Assembly (NCBI GenBank): GCA_001592145.1
Contig: BCWJ01000003.1
Location: forward strand, 186,001 to 250,000
Direction of reading: 5' to 3'
Source: Xylanimicrobium pachnodae JCM 13526 = NBRC 107786
GTDB lineage: Bacteria; Actinomycetota; Actinomycetes; Actinomycetales; Cellulomonadaceae
DNA length: 64,000 nt
The translations under genes and the position numbers were made by a program. Shown piece after piece: positions 8,296 to 15,525 of this stretch. The notes below the pieces were generated by a model that saw nothing but the letters and a program-made list of their open reading frames with translations, did not search any database and was not told the origin of the DNA. The number at the start of each line of letters is the position of its first letter. Within the stretch, counting starts at the first letter, position 1.

Positions 8296-9213
8296 TCAGG
8301 AGTCTTCGCGGGTGGCTTCGTCGAGGTCGGCGAGCATGGCTTCGGCGTCGGTGACGACGTCGGGCAGGTTCTGCCGGACTCCGTGCAGGAGCCAGCGGGC
8401 CAGGGCGAGCTCGCCGATGAGGAGTGCCCGATCGGCGAGCCGGGGGTCGTGGAGCTCGGTGCGGCGGAGCTGGTACGCCTCCATGATGGAGTCGACGGCG
8501 TCGGGCGGGGCGGCGACGAGGAGCCAGGAGAGGTCGTCGGCGGGGTCGGCGACGCGGGCGTCGGACCAGCCGGTGATGGCGGCGACGCGGCCGCCGTCCA
8601 CGAGTACCTGGTCGGCGGCGAGGTCGCCGTGGACGACGACGGGCCGGAACCGCCACAGGGCGACGTCTTCGAGGGCGGTCTCCCAGCGGCGCAGGAGGGT
8701 GCTGGGTACCCGCCCGGTGGCGGCGGCCTCGTCGAGCTCGACGAGCCGGCGGGAGCGGTAGTCGTCGGCGGTGTAGGACGGCAGGCCGCAGGCTTCGACG
8801 ACGGTGGCGGGCAGCTCGTGGACGGCGGCGAGGGTGCGGCCCAGGTCGGCGGCGAGTCCGGGCCCGGGGCGCAGGGACTCGATGTCCAGGGGGGTGCCTT
8901 CGATGTGCTGGTGGACGACGGCGCGGCCGCCTTCGGGCAGCAGGGCGGACCCGGCGACGCGTGGGACGCGGAAGGGCAGCACGCCGGCCTCGTGGTAGAG
9001 GTGCAGGGACTCGAGCAGCTCGAGCTCGGCTTCGAGGGCGGCGCCCGCCATGGTGGTGCGCGGGGCGCGCACTTCCCACAGCTGGCCGTCGGCGGCGGTC
9101 ACCACGGCGACGTCGTAGTCCCCGGGCTGGTCGTCGCCGCGCACGGTGCGGGCGTCGAGGCCGGGGACGGCGGCGGTGGCGAGCGCCGCCAGGGCGAGTG
9201 GTGAGCGAGGCAC
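8296..9213 (-). CDS. APH-like phosphotransferase family protein
   Basis: 305 aa, GTG start. The protein has the aminoglycoside/macrolide kinase-like fold signatures: the catalytic-loop motif VVVHGDLAADQVLV (Brenner motif) and, downstream, AAITGWSDARVADP in place of the usual metal-binding DFG/D motif. An N-lobe nucleotide region is suggested by TTMAGAALEAELELLESL. The family phosphorylates small molecules or acts on metabolites, and the substrate cannot be told from sequence. It is divergent from nudC across 68 bp, and a TACGGT element six bases before the GTG supports a leaderless mRNA. In mycobacterial genomes a similar phosphotransferase gene lies near nudC/uvrD2 (recalled). Confidence 0.8.
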   Translation of the reverse strand: MPRSPLALAALATAAVPGLDARTVRGDDQPGDYDVAVVTAADGQLWEVRAPRTTMAGAALEAELELLESLHLYHEAGVLPFRVPRVAGSALLPEGGRAVVHQHIEGTPLDIESLRPGPGLAADLGRTLAAVHELPATVVEACGLPSYTADDYRSRRLVELDEAAATGRVPSTLLRRWETALEDVALWRFRPVVVHGDLAADQVLVDGGRVAAITGWSDARVADPADDLSWLLVAAPPDAVDSIMEAYQLRRTELHDPRLADRALLIGELALARWLLHGVRQNLPDVVTDAEAMLADLDEATREDS

Positions 9214-9219
9214 CCGCCC

Positions 9220-9275
9220 ACCGTATCGGGGGTGCGCCAGCGGTCCGCGCTTCGGGCTTGCGTGTCGGATACCGT
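9220..9275. promoter_or_regulatory. Divergent leaderless promoters of the phosphotransferase gene and nudC
   Basis: TACGGT on the minus strand (9225-9220) lies exactly six bases before the GTG at 9213. TACCGT on the plus strand (9270-9275) lies exactly six bases before the GTG at 9282. Neither start has a ribosome binding site, which fits transcription beginning at the start codon in both directions. Confidence 0.5.
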
Positions 9276-9281
9276 CGGTGC

Positions 9282-10367
9282 GTGCCTGCTCCGCGTTCGT
9301 GGCCCGACGTCGTCGCCCTGGATCTTCCGCTCGCTCGTGCGCGTCATGACCGCGCGGCTGCGCACCGGGACGACCGGGAGGTGATGGCGCGACTGCACGC
9401 GAGTGCCACCACGCGGGTGCTGCTGGTGCAGGGTGACCGTCTCGCCGTCGTCGGGGACGCGGAGGGTCATGGCTGGCGGTTGGCGTTCACCGCCCCGGCG
9501 GCCTTGCCGGCCCCGCAGGATCCGGCACCGACGCCGCCGCCGCGCGTCGATGCGGCGGACGACCCGGCCGACGTCGTGCGTGACGCCCCGGCGCAGGAGC
9601 CGCCGCCGTTGTGGCTGTACCTGGGTGAGCACGACGGCGTCTCGTACGCGGCGCTGGTGCTTGGCCCGGACGACGACGCGGCGGCGCTGGCCGCGGACCT
9701 GAGGCCGGTGAGCCCGGAGGTCACCGAGGCGACCCCGGGCTGGGAGGCGCTGCGCACCCTGGTGGCCCTCGACCCGTTGGAGCAGGGCCTGGCCACGCAG
9801 GCGGTCGCGCTCGCCAACTGGCACGCGGTGTACGCGTTCTGCCCGCGGTGCGGGGCGCCCACGCAGGTCCGTAAGGCGGGCTGGGTGCGCTGGTGTCCGG
9901 GTGAGGACCGTGAGCTGTACCCGCGCACGGACCCGGCCGTGATCATGGCGGTGGTCGATGACGACGACCGCCTGTTGCTGGGTCACGCGGCGCACTGGTC
10001 GCCGGGACGGTACTCGACGCTGGCCGGCTTCGTGGAGCCGGGGGAGGCGCTGGAGCAGGCGGTGCGGCGCGAGGTGGCGGAGGAGGTGGGGGTCACGGTC
10101 GCGGGCGCTGGAGCCGACGTCGTCTACCGCGGGTCGCAGGCGTGGCCGTTCCCGGCGTCGCTCATGCTGGGGTTCCGGGCGCGGGTGTCGGGCCGCGGGG
10201 AAGCGCCCGTGCCGGACGGTGCCGAGCTCACGGACGCGCGCTGGTTCACCCGGGACGAGCTGCTGGCGGCGGCGACGTCGGGCGACGTGATACTGCCCGC
10301 ACGCCTGTCGATCGCCCGCGCACTGATCGAGGAGTGGTACGGCGGCCCGCTGCCGGGCCGGTGGTGA
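9282..10367 (+). CDS. nudC: NAD(H) pyrophosphatase NudC
   Basis: 361 aa. NudC hydrolyses NADH/NAD to NMN(H) and AMP and can remove NAD caps from RNA. A zinc-ribbon begins FCPRCG (about 187) and ends with a Cys in RWC about 20 residues later; only three cysteines of the usual four are obvious. The Nudix box is complete: GFVEPGEALEQ...REVAEEVGV (about 249-271). The NudC-specific motif reads SQAWPFPAS (about 285), a variant of the usual SQPWPFPxS. GTG 9282 was chosen because of the leaderless -10-like TACCGT; a TTG at 9258 is an alternative. The position next to mycoredoxin and uvrD2 matches the mycobacterial order. Confidence 0.9.
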   Translation: MPAPRSWPDVVALDLPLARARHDRAAAHRDDREVMARLHASATTRVLLVQGDRLAVVGDAEGHGWRLAFTAPAALPAPQDPAPTPPPRVDAADDPADVVRDAPAQEPPPLWLYLGEHDGVSYAALVLGPDDDAAALAADLRPVSPEVTEATPGWEALRTLVALDPLEQGLATQAVALANWHAVYAFCPRCGAPTQVRKAGWVRWCPGEDRELYPRTDPAVIMAVVDDDDRLLLGHAAHWSPGRYSTLAGFVEPGEALEQAVRREVAEEVGVTVAGAGADVVYRGSQAWPFPASLMLGFRARVSGRGEAPVPDGAELTDARWFTRDELLAAATSGDVILPARLSIARALIEEWYGGPLPGRW

Positions 10368-10373
10368 CCGTCC

Positions 10374-10622
10374 TCAGACTCCCAGTGCGGCCTTGACGTC
10401 CTTGAGCGACGGGTTGGTGGCGGCCGTCCCGTCGGGGTAGACGACCGTGGGCACGGTGCGGTTGCCGCCGTTGACGCTCTCGACGAACGCCGCAGCCTCG
10501 GGCACCTGCTCGACGTCGACCTCGGTGAACGCGATGCCGGACGCGTTGAGCTGCGTCTTGAGCGTGCGGCAGTAGCCGCACCAGGTGGTCGTGTACATGG
10601 TGAGGGTGGTGGCGTCGGCCAT
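10374..10622 (-). CDS. mrx1: Mycoredoxin (glutaredoxin-like)
   Basis: 82 aa, the normal length for mycoredoxin-1. The active site is WCGYC (C15 and C18), and TVPTVVYPDG carries the cis-proline of thioredoxin folds. Mycoredoxins reduce mixed disulfides between proteins and mycothiol in the cytoplasm of actinobacteria, so the motif and the location beside uvrD2 both support the call. A strong ribosome site (GAGGAGG) precedes the ATG. The gene converges on nudC with 6 bp between them and diverges from uvrD2 across 209 bp that contain a 15-bp tandem repeat. Confidence 0.9.
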   Translation of the reverse strand: MADATTLTMYTTTWCGYCRTLKTQLNASGIAFTEVDVEQVPEAAAFVESVNGGNRTVPTVVYPDGTAATNPSLKDVKAALGV

Positions 10623-10710
10623 GAGGTGCCTCCTCGGTGTCGGGTTCGTCGTCGTGAACGCCGACGACGTCGCCCATCATCCCGGACGGACGGACCTGTC
10701 CGGATGCCGG

Positions 10711-10785
10711 GACGACGCCGCTGGGGACGACGCCGCTGGGGACGACGCCGCTGGGGACGACGCCGCTGGGGACGACGCCGCTGGG
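10711..10785. repeat. Five perfect copies of a 15-bp tandem repeat between mrx1 and uvrD2
   Basis: GACGACGCCGCTGGG is repeated five times without change, followed by a partial copy (GACGA). It sits in the divergent promoter region of mrx1 and uvrD2, about 46 bp before the uvrD2 start. The length is a multiple of three, but no convincing gene covers it. Copy number could vary by slippage and alter promoter spacing. Confidence 0.9.
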
Positions 10786-10831
10786 GACGAGGCGCGGTGG
10801 CTGTCACCGGCGGCTGCGAGAATCGCGGGCG

Positions 10832-12862
10832 ATGACCAGCACCACCGGAAGCCCCGACGCGATCCTCGACGCCCTCGACCCGGAGCAGCGCGAGGTCGCC
10901 ACTGCGCTGCACGGCCCCGTCGTCGTCCTGGCGGGCGCGGGAACGGGCAAGACGCGCGCGATCACGCACCGCATCGCCTACGGGGTCCGCTCGGGGGTGT
11001 ACAAGCCGGGGTCGGTGCTGGCGGTGACGTTCACGGCGCGGGCGGCGGGCGAGATGCGCACCCGGCTGCGCGAGCTCGGCGTGGCCGGGGTGCAGGCGCG
11101 CACGTTCCACGCGGCGGCGCTGCGGCAGCTCGGCTACTTCTGGCCGCGCGTGATCGGTGGCGCGCCCAGCCGCATCCTGGAGCACAAGGCGCCCCTGGTG
11201 GCGGAGGCGGCGCGGCTGGTGGGCGTGAGCGTGGACCGGATCGCGGTGCGTGACCTGGCCACGGAGATCGAGTGGGCCAAGGTGGGGCTGGTCGCGGCGG
11301 ACGACTACGAGCGCCGCGCCCTGTCGATCGGGCGCCCGGCCCCGAGCGGCTTCGACCACGCGCAGGTGGCGCGGCTGGCCACGGCGTACGAGGACGTCAA
11401 GACGGAGCGCGGGGTCATCGACTTCGAGGACGTGCTGCAGATCCTGGCGGGCATCCTCACGGAGCACCGTGCGATCGCGGAGGAGGTGCGGGCGCAGTAC
11501 CGGCACTTCGTGGTGGACGAGTACCAGGACGTCTCCCCGCTGCAGCAGATGCTGCTGGACCAGTGGCTGGGGGACCGCGCCGAGCTGTGCGTGGTGGGTG
11601 ATCCGTCGCAGACCATCTACTCGTTCACGGGCGCCACCCCGCGGTATCTGCTGGAGTTCCGGCGGCGGTTCCCCCGCGCGCACGAGGTGCGGTTGGTGCG
11701 CGACTACCGTTCCACCCCGCAGGTGGTGCACCTGGCCAACGACCTGCTGCGCCGGGGCCGGGTGCTGGGCGCGCTGGACCTGCGCTCGCAGCGCCCCGCC
11801 GGCCCGCCGGTCCGGTTCACGGAGTACGACGACGACGAGGCCGAGGCGACGGGGATCGCGGCGAAGGCGGCGCGACTCATCGCCACGGGCACGCGGCCCA
11901 GCCAGATCGCCGTGCTGTACCGCACCAACGCGCAGTCGGAGGCGTTCGAGTCCGCGCTGACGGATGCGGGGGTCGGCTACCAGGTGCGCGGCGGCGAGCG
12001 GTTCTTTCAGCGCACAGAGGTGCGCGAGGCGATCCGGCTGCTGCGCGGCGCCGCCCGCTCGGCCGACCCGGACCAGCCGATGCCGGAGGCGGTCCGTGAC
12101 GTGCTGACCTCCACGGGCTGGCAGGAGCGCCCGCCGGCCGCCCGGGGTGCCGCGCGGGAACGGTGGGACGCGATGCGCGCCCTGGTGGGACTGGCCGACG
12201 ACCTCGACCGGGTCGCCCGTGAGGCGGGGCGCACCGCCACGCTGGCCGACCTGGCCGCCGAGCTGGAGGAGCGTGCCGCGGCGCAGCACGCCCCGACGGT
12301 CGAAGGGGTCACGCTCGCGTCGTTGCACGCCGCGAAGGGCCTCGAGTGGGATGCGGTGTTCCTCGCGGGGATGAGCGAGGGTCTCATGCCCATCTCGCTG
12401 GCGGAGACCGACGACGCCGTGGCCGAGGAGCGGCGACTGCTCTACGTGGGGGTGACGCGTGCGCGTGAGCACCTGGACGTGTCCTACGCGCGGTCGCGTG
12501 CCCCCGGCGGCCGCGCGACCCGGCAGCGCACGCGCTTCCTGGACGGCTTGTGGCCTGCCGCGACGCCGGCCCGCCGGGGAGCCGGGTCACGGGAACGCTC
12601 ACGCCACCTGCTGGCCGGGGACGCCGACCCCGCGCTGCTCGAGGCGTTGCGCGAGTGGCGCCGCCTGACCGCCGCGGAGCTCGACAAGCCCGCCTACACG
12701 ATCCTCACCGACGCGGTGCTCACCGGTGTCGCGCGGACCCGGCCGACGAGCACCGTGGAGCTGGCCAGGATTCCCGGGATCGGGCCGGCCAAGATCAACC
12801 GGTTCGGCGCCGCGGTCCTGGCCGTGGTGGCCTCGCAGGCGGCGCCCCGTGACGCCCGATGA
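10832..12862 (+). CDS. uvrD2: UvrD2-type superfamily 1 DNA helicase with HRDC domain
   Basis: 676 aa. 3'-5' DNA helicase for repair and replication. Motifs: Walker A GAGTGKT (35-41), DEYQD (about 229), GDPSQTIYSFTGA (about 260), LHAAKGLEWDAV (about 500) and VGVTRAREHLDV (about 543). A C-terminal HRDC domain runs about 600-670 and contains ARIPGIGPAKINRFG. Mycobacterial UvrD2 has a tetracysteine zinc module just before HRDC. Here the matching stretch (about 565-600) has no cysteine, so the module is missing or replaced. GAGAAT eight bases before the ATG could be a -10 element, and there is no clear ribosome site. The neighbours mrx1, nudC and whiB7 match the M. tuberculosis order. Confidence 0.9.
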   Translation: MTSTTGSPDAILDALDPEQREVATALHGPVVVLAGAGTGKTRAITHRIAYGVRSGVYKPGSVLAVTFTARAAGEMRTRLRELGVAGVQARTFHAAALRQLGYFWPRVIGGAPSRILEHKAPLVAEAARLVGVSVDRIAVRDLATEIEWAKVGLVAADDYERRALSIGRPAPSGFDHAQVARLATAYEDVKTERGVIDFEDVLQILAGILTEHRAIAEEVRAQYRHFVVDEYQDVSPLQQMLLDQWLGDRAELCVVGDPSQTIYSFTGATPRYLLEFRRRFPRAHEVRLVRDYRSTPQVVHLANDLLRRGRVLGALDLRSQRPAGPPVRFTEYDDDEAEATGIAAKAARLIATGTRPSQIAVLYRTNAQSEAFESALTDAGVGYQVRGGERFFQRTEVREAIRLLRGAARSADPDQPMPEAVRDVLTSTGWQERPPAARGAARERWDAMRALVGLADDLDRVAREAGRTATLADLAAELEERAAAQHAPTVEGVTLASLHAAKGLEWDAVFLAGMSEGLMPISLAETDDAVAEERRLLYVGVTRAREHLDVSYARSRAPGGRATRQRTRFLDGLWPAATPARRGAGSRERSRHLLAGDADPALLEALREWRRLTAAELDKPAYTILTDAVLTGVARTRPTSTVELARIPGIGPAKINRFGAAVLAVVASQAAPRDAR

Positions 12863-12882
12863 GGCAGTTCGGGAACTCGTGG

Positions 12883-12920
12883 AAATAAAAGGTGGCGATC
12901 CTCGTCCGCACGGCTAGAGT
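12883..12920 (+). promoter_or_regulatory. Probable whiB7 promoter with AT-rich WhiB7/AT-hook box
   Basis: AAATAAAA (12883-12890), striking in this GC-rich DNA, is directly followed by a weak -35 region (GGTGGC or TGGCGA, 12891-12898) and, after a normal spacer, by the -10 hexamer TAGAGT (12915-12920). WhiB7-dependent promoters are known to carry an AT-rich element just upstream of the -35 that the AT-hook binds. This arrangement suggests autoregulation. Confidence 0.6.
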
Positions 12921-12990
12921 CGTGGGCGTCCCGTTGGAAATGACGTGTGCCGCAAGGTGGGCGTCCGAGTGCACGAGGGAGGTGGAAGCT

Positions 12991-13170
12991 GTGGGAACGA
13001 TCAATACGTCGAAGGCCGTCGTCACGTCCTGGCATGAGCTGGGCGCTGACGTGCCGTTCCGTCCGCGTATGGCGAAGCGAGCAGGGGATATCTCTGCGAT
13101 CAGCACGCAGGCGTGGTTCGGCGGCTACCGCCTCACCCACGACTCCGCCCCCGGGTTACCTCCGGCGTAG
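12991..13170 (+). CDS. whiB7 leader peptide (uORF, 59 aa)
   Basis: GTG start preceded by a strong ribosome site (GAGGGAGGTGG about 6 nt upstream), 59 codons, TAG stop at 13168-13170. The peptide has no homologue I recognise; it contains AWFGGYRLTHDSAPG and ends GLPPA. It lies in the long leader of whiB7, between the promoter and a rho-independent terminator. Its last codons overlap the antiterminator arm at 13141-13148. Leader peptides of this kind sense ribosome inhibition upstream of whiB7/wblC genes in mycobacteria and Streptomyces: stalling favours antitermination. Here that role is inferred from the layout; the sequence itself shows the reading frame, the ribosome site and the RNA arms. 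Confidence 0.65.
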   Translation: MGTINTSKAVVTSWHELGADVPFRPRMAKRAGDISAISTQAWFGGYRLTHDSAPGLPPA

Positions 13171-13223
13171 CTCACGCCGAAGCACCAGGCCGCGGAGTCC
13201 ACCCCAGGATCCGCGGCTTTTCT
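13141..13223 (+). terminator. whiB7 attenuator: antiterminator and terminator
   Basis: The terminator stem is GCCGCGGA (13189-13196) paired with TCCGCGGC (13210-13217), followed by TTTTCTGTCT. The alternative pairing is GACTCCGC (13141-13148) with GCGGAGTC (13192-13199); it takes five bases of the terminator's 5' arm, so the two structures exclude each other. The uORF stop (13168-13170) lies between the arms. A ribosome completing the uORF would cover the first arm and allow termination, whereas one stalled earlier would free it and allow read-through into whiB7. Confidence 0.75.
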
Positions 13224-13308
13224 GTCTCTCCCGCGAGACACCGCCCAGAAGACCGCCGGGTCCTGACAAGCCGAAGACGACTTTTCAGACATTCTGCCGG
13301 AGGACACC

Positions 13309-13680
13309 GTGCGACTCGCGCACCTGCTGGACGAGCGATACCTGGAGATGGCTCCGGGGAACGCTGCCTGGACGCCGCACCAACCCCTGCCCGCCGACGC
13401 CGCCCTCGACACCGCGTTCGCCGCCGTGCTGGACGGCGTCCTGCCCTGCCGCACCCACGACCCCGAGCTCTGGTTCGCGGAGCACAGCGCTCAGGTCGAG
13501 GAGGCCAAGGCCCTGTGCCGCACCTGCCCGCTCATGGCGGGCTGCCTCGCCGGCGCCCTCGAACGCGCCGAGCCCTGGGGCGTCTGGGGCGGCGAGGTGT
13601 TCGTCGACGGCGTCGTCGTCGCGCGCAAGCGCGGCCGTGGACGCCCGCGCAAGAACGAGGCGGCACCGACCGCTGCGTGA
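13309..13680 (+). CDS. whiB7: WhiB7-family transcriptional regulator with AT-hook
   Basis: 123 aa. Iron-sulfur regulator that activates intrinsic antibiotic-resistance genes together with the principal sigma factor. The four cluster cysteines are C47, C70, C73 and C79 (CRTCPLMAGC). The GVWGG turn is at 91-95, and a C-terminal AT-hook RGRGRPRK is at 108-115, the hallmark that separates WhiB7 from other WhiB proteins. The GTG start follows GGAGG. The position downstream of uvrD2 matches M. tuberculosis Rv3197A. Expression should be controlled by the AT-rich promoter and the attenuating leader described above. Confidence 0.92.
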   Translation: MRLAHLLDERYLEMAPGNAAWTPHQPLPADAALDTAFAAVLDGVLPCRTHDPELWFAEHSAQVEEAKALCRTCPLMAGCLAGALERAEPWGVWGGEVFVDGVVVARKRGRGRPRKNEAAPTAA

Positions 13681-13689
13681 CCCGCACGC

Positions 13690-13707
13690 GACCCGCACGT
13701 GCGGGTC
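13690..13707. repeat. 18-bp perfect palindrome between convergent whiB7 and thiF-like genes
   Basis: GACCCGCAC is followed directly by its reverse complement. It covers the whiB7 3' flank and the stop codon of the converging gene. There is no T-tract. It may act as a bidirectional transcription stop or an mRNA-end hairpin. Confidence 0.5.
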
Positions 13708-14761
13708 ACGCTCGGCCCAGGTCGACGCACCCGCACCGCGGGTGCGGCCGTAGCGGGACGACCTGGGGCAACGCCTGGGGGAGCGACACCTCGATCACCG
13801 CATCGGCTGCAGCGGGCCGCAACCCGTCGAGGTGCGCAAGCACCTGCGCCCCCACGACCGCCGCGGCGCTCGCCGTCAGCACCGTCTCGTGCGCCGCTTC
13901 CCGGTGCTGCCGCAGCTGGGCGGCCATCGCGGGCCACGCAGGGTCGTCGTCGGTGCGGCCCAGGTCCGCGCACCGCGCGCACGCACTACGTCCGGGCAGC
14001 ACGAACGGGCCCACCGCGATGTCCGCCTCGCGCACCGTGACCGGTACGTGCGGTACGGCCTCGCTCATGAGCCGCAGGTACTTCGTGGGGGCCGCCGCGT
14101 AGGTCTCCACGAGCACGACGACGTCAGGTGCACCGTCCGGCACGGTCCGGACATCGGGTGCGCAGCGGGCGAGCACGTCACGCAGCGCGTCGCGGCGCGG
14201 CCGCCCCACGTCGGCGGTCGTGTACGCACCGAACCCCGGGTCGGCGGTCTGGACGGGCGCCACGTCCGTGAGAATCAGGGTGCCCACTCCCGCCGTGGCC
14301 AGGTGCAACGCCGTCGCGGCGCCGATCCGGCCGAGCCCCGTCACCGCGACGCCGGCCCGCGCGCGCCGGGCAAGGGTCGTCCGGCCGGCACCGTCCGGTC
14401 GCAGCGCGCCCAGGCTGGGGGCGTCGGCCGCGCCGTCGCCTGCCGAGAGCACCCGGGCCGGTCCGGCGCCGCGTCCGGCGGGGTGGGGGACGGTCGCGTG
14501 AAGGAACCCGCCGGCGTGCAGGACGGCCAGGATCTGGTCACGGCGCTCTGCGGGGACGCCGATCCGGGCTGCCGCGGCGGCGGGGGTGGTATGCCGTCGT
14601 GCGGCGAGCTCGCGTACCCACGTGACCTCGGTGTCGTCGAGACCTGTGAGCCGCAGTGCCCAGCGTGCGTCGGTGCCGAGCTGCACCTCGCCGCGTCCGC
14701 GATCCAGCACGGGTGTTCCGGCCCGCAGGCGGAGCCGGTCGGTGTTCAGGTCGGTGATCAC
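13706..14761 (-). CDS. ThiF/HesA/MoeB-like adenylyltransferase-family protein
   Basis: 351 aa, GTG start. The central Rossmann segment VTGLGRIGAATALHLATAG (about 138-157) with the following ILTD is typical of E1-like enzymes that adenylate a carrier-protein C-terminus or bind leader peptides. ADVGRPRRDAL (about 182) corresponds to the conserved DVG.pK/R region. C-terminal cysteines (SACARCADLG and RCGCVDLG) could bind zinc. The N-terminal 110 residues are a winged-helix-like domain unlike MoeB. A protein of this kind sits near whiB7 in mycobacteria (recalled as Rv3196). No sulfur-carrier protein is adjacent, so the substrate is unknown. Confidence 0.7.
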   Translation of the reverse strand: MITDLNTDRLRLRAGTPVLDRGRGEVQLGTDARWALRLTGLDDTEVTWVRELAARRHTTPAAAAARIGVPAERRDQILAVLHAGGFLHATVPHPAGRGAGPARVLSAGDGAADAPSLGALRPDGAGRTTLARRARAGVAVTGLGRIGAATALHLATAGVGTLILTDVAPVQTADPGFGAYTTADVGRPRRDALRDVLARCAPDVRTVPDGAPDVVVLVETYAAAPTKYLRLMSEAVPHVPVTVREADIAVGPFVLPGRSACARCADLGRTDDDPAWPAMAAQLRQHREAAHETVLTASAAAVVGAQVLAHLDGLRPAAADAVIEVSLPQALPQVVPLRPHPRCGCVDLGRA

Positions 14762-14905
14762 GCGTGCAGCGTGCCAGCGTGGAGGGGACGACGACGGCGC
14801 TCATCCACAGGTGCGAGGCCGCCGCGGCGGCCATTTCGCGGCAGAAAGGGGCCAGATGGTGGCCGTGGTCACGCGATTGTCGCACGGGCTGTGTACGGTC
14901 AAGTC

Positions 14906-15445
14906 GTGGCCAAAGACGCGCCTCGGTCCGCCGTGACCGCCGTCGAGGTCCGGCGTAGCCGGCGTCGGACCTCCACGGTGAGCGCCTACCGTGAAGGCGG
15001 GACGACCGTCGTGTCCATCCCGGCCCGCTTCTCGCGGGCGCAGGAGCAGGAGTGGGTGGCGAAGATGCTCGCCCGCCTGGAGGACAAGGAGCGCCGCCGC
15101 CGCCCGTCCGACGACGAGCTGGCCGCGCGGTCCGCTGACCTGTCGGACCGCTACCTGGGTGGGCGTGCCCGCCCGTCGAGCGTGCGGTGGGCGAACAACC
15201 AGGAGCATCGCTGGGGCTCGTGCACCGTGACCGACGGGTCGATCCGCATCTCCACCCGGTTGCGTGGCATGCCGGAGTGGGTGCTCGACTACGTGCTGCT
15301 GCACGAGCTGGCGCACCTGCTGCACGCCGGGCACGGCCCCGAGTTCTGGGCGCTGCTCGAGGCATACCCGCGCACCGAGCGGGCGAAGGGCTTCCTGGAG
15401 GGAGTCACGTTCGCCGGTGAGTCACCGCAGGACGACGAGGACTGA
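14906..15445 (+). CDS. YgjP/WLM-like (DUF45) zinc metallopeptidase family protein
   Basis: 179 aa. Contains the zincin signature HELAHLLHAGHGPEFW (near residue 132), i.e. HExxH with a third zinc-ligand candidate six residues later, and WGSCTVTDGSIRIS upstream, a characteristic motif of the YgjP-like metallopeptidase family. No signal peptide, so it is cytoplasmic. The GTG at 14906 is chosen because TACGGT (14894-14899) lies exactly six bases upstream, the same leaderless spacing seen at other genes here; GTG 14891 is possible. Divergent from the ThiF-like gene. The substrate is unknown. Confidence 0.8.
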   Translation: MAKDAPRSAVTAVEVRRSRRRTSTVSAYREGGTTVVSIPARFSRAQEQEWVAKMLARLEDKERRRRPSDDELAARSADLSDRYLGGRARPSSVRWANNQEHRWGSCTVTDGSIRISTRLRGMPEWVLDYVLLHELAHLLHAGHGPEFWALLEAYPRTERAKGFLEGVTFAGESPQDDED

Positions 15446-15452
15446 CGCTTGT

Positions 15453-15504
15453 GGGTCCTGCGACTGCGCGCAGGATGACGATCGCGCGAAGCGTCGCAGG
15501 ACCC
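15453..15504. repeat. Inverted repeat between convergent genes
   Basis: GGGTCCTGCGAC (15453-15464) and its exact complement (15493-15504) flank a 28-nt loop that has a smaller CGCGC pairing of its own. It lies between the stop of the metallopeptidase gene and the stop of the converging DUF2342 gene. It may serve as a bidirectional terminator or be a dispersed palindromic repeat. Confidence 0.7.
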
Positions 15505-15525
15505 AGACCGACATCGGTGCGCCGA

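Noticed and set aside
10711-10785. CRISPR-like array
   Set aside because: The 15-bp units are directly adjacent with no spacers; this is a simple tandem repeat.
12892-12990. Longer version of the whiB7 leader peptide starting at 12892
   Set aside because: That start would lie at the promoter itself (before the -10 hexamer). The GTG at 12991 has a strong ribosome site and lies inside the expected transcript.
14817-14832. 16-bp GGCC-type palindrome as an operator between the thiF-like and metallopeptidase genes
   Set aside because: It is made only of G and C, which arise often by chance in this DNA, and no promoter spacing supports a role.
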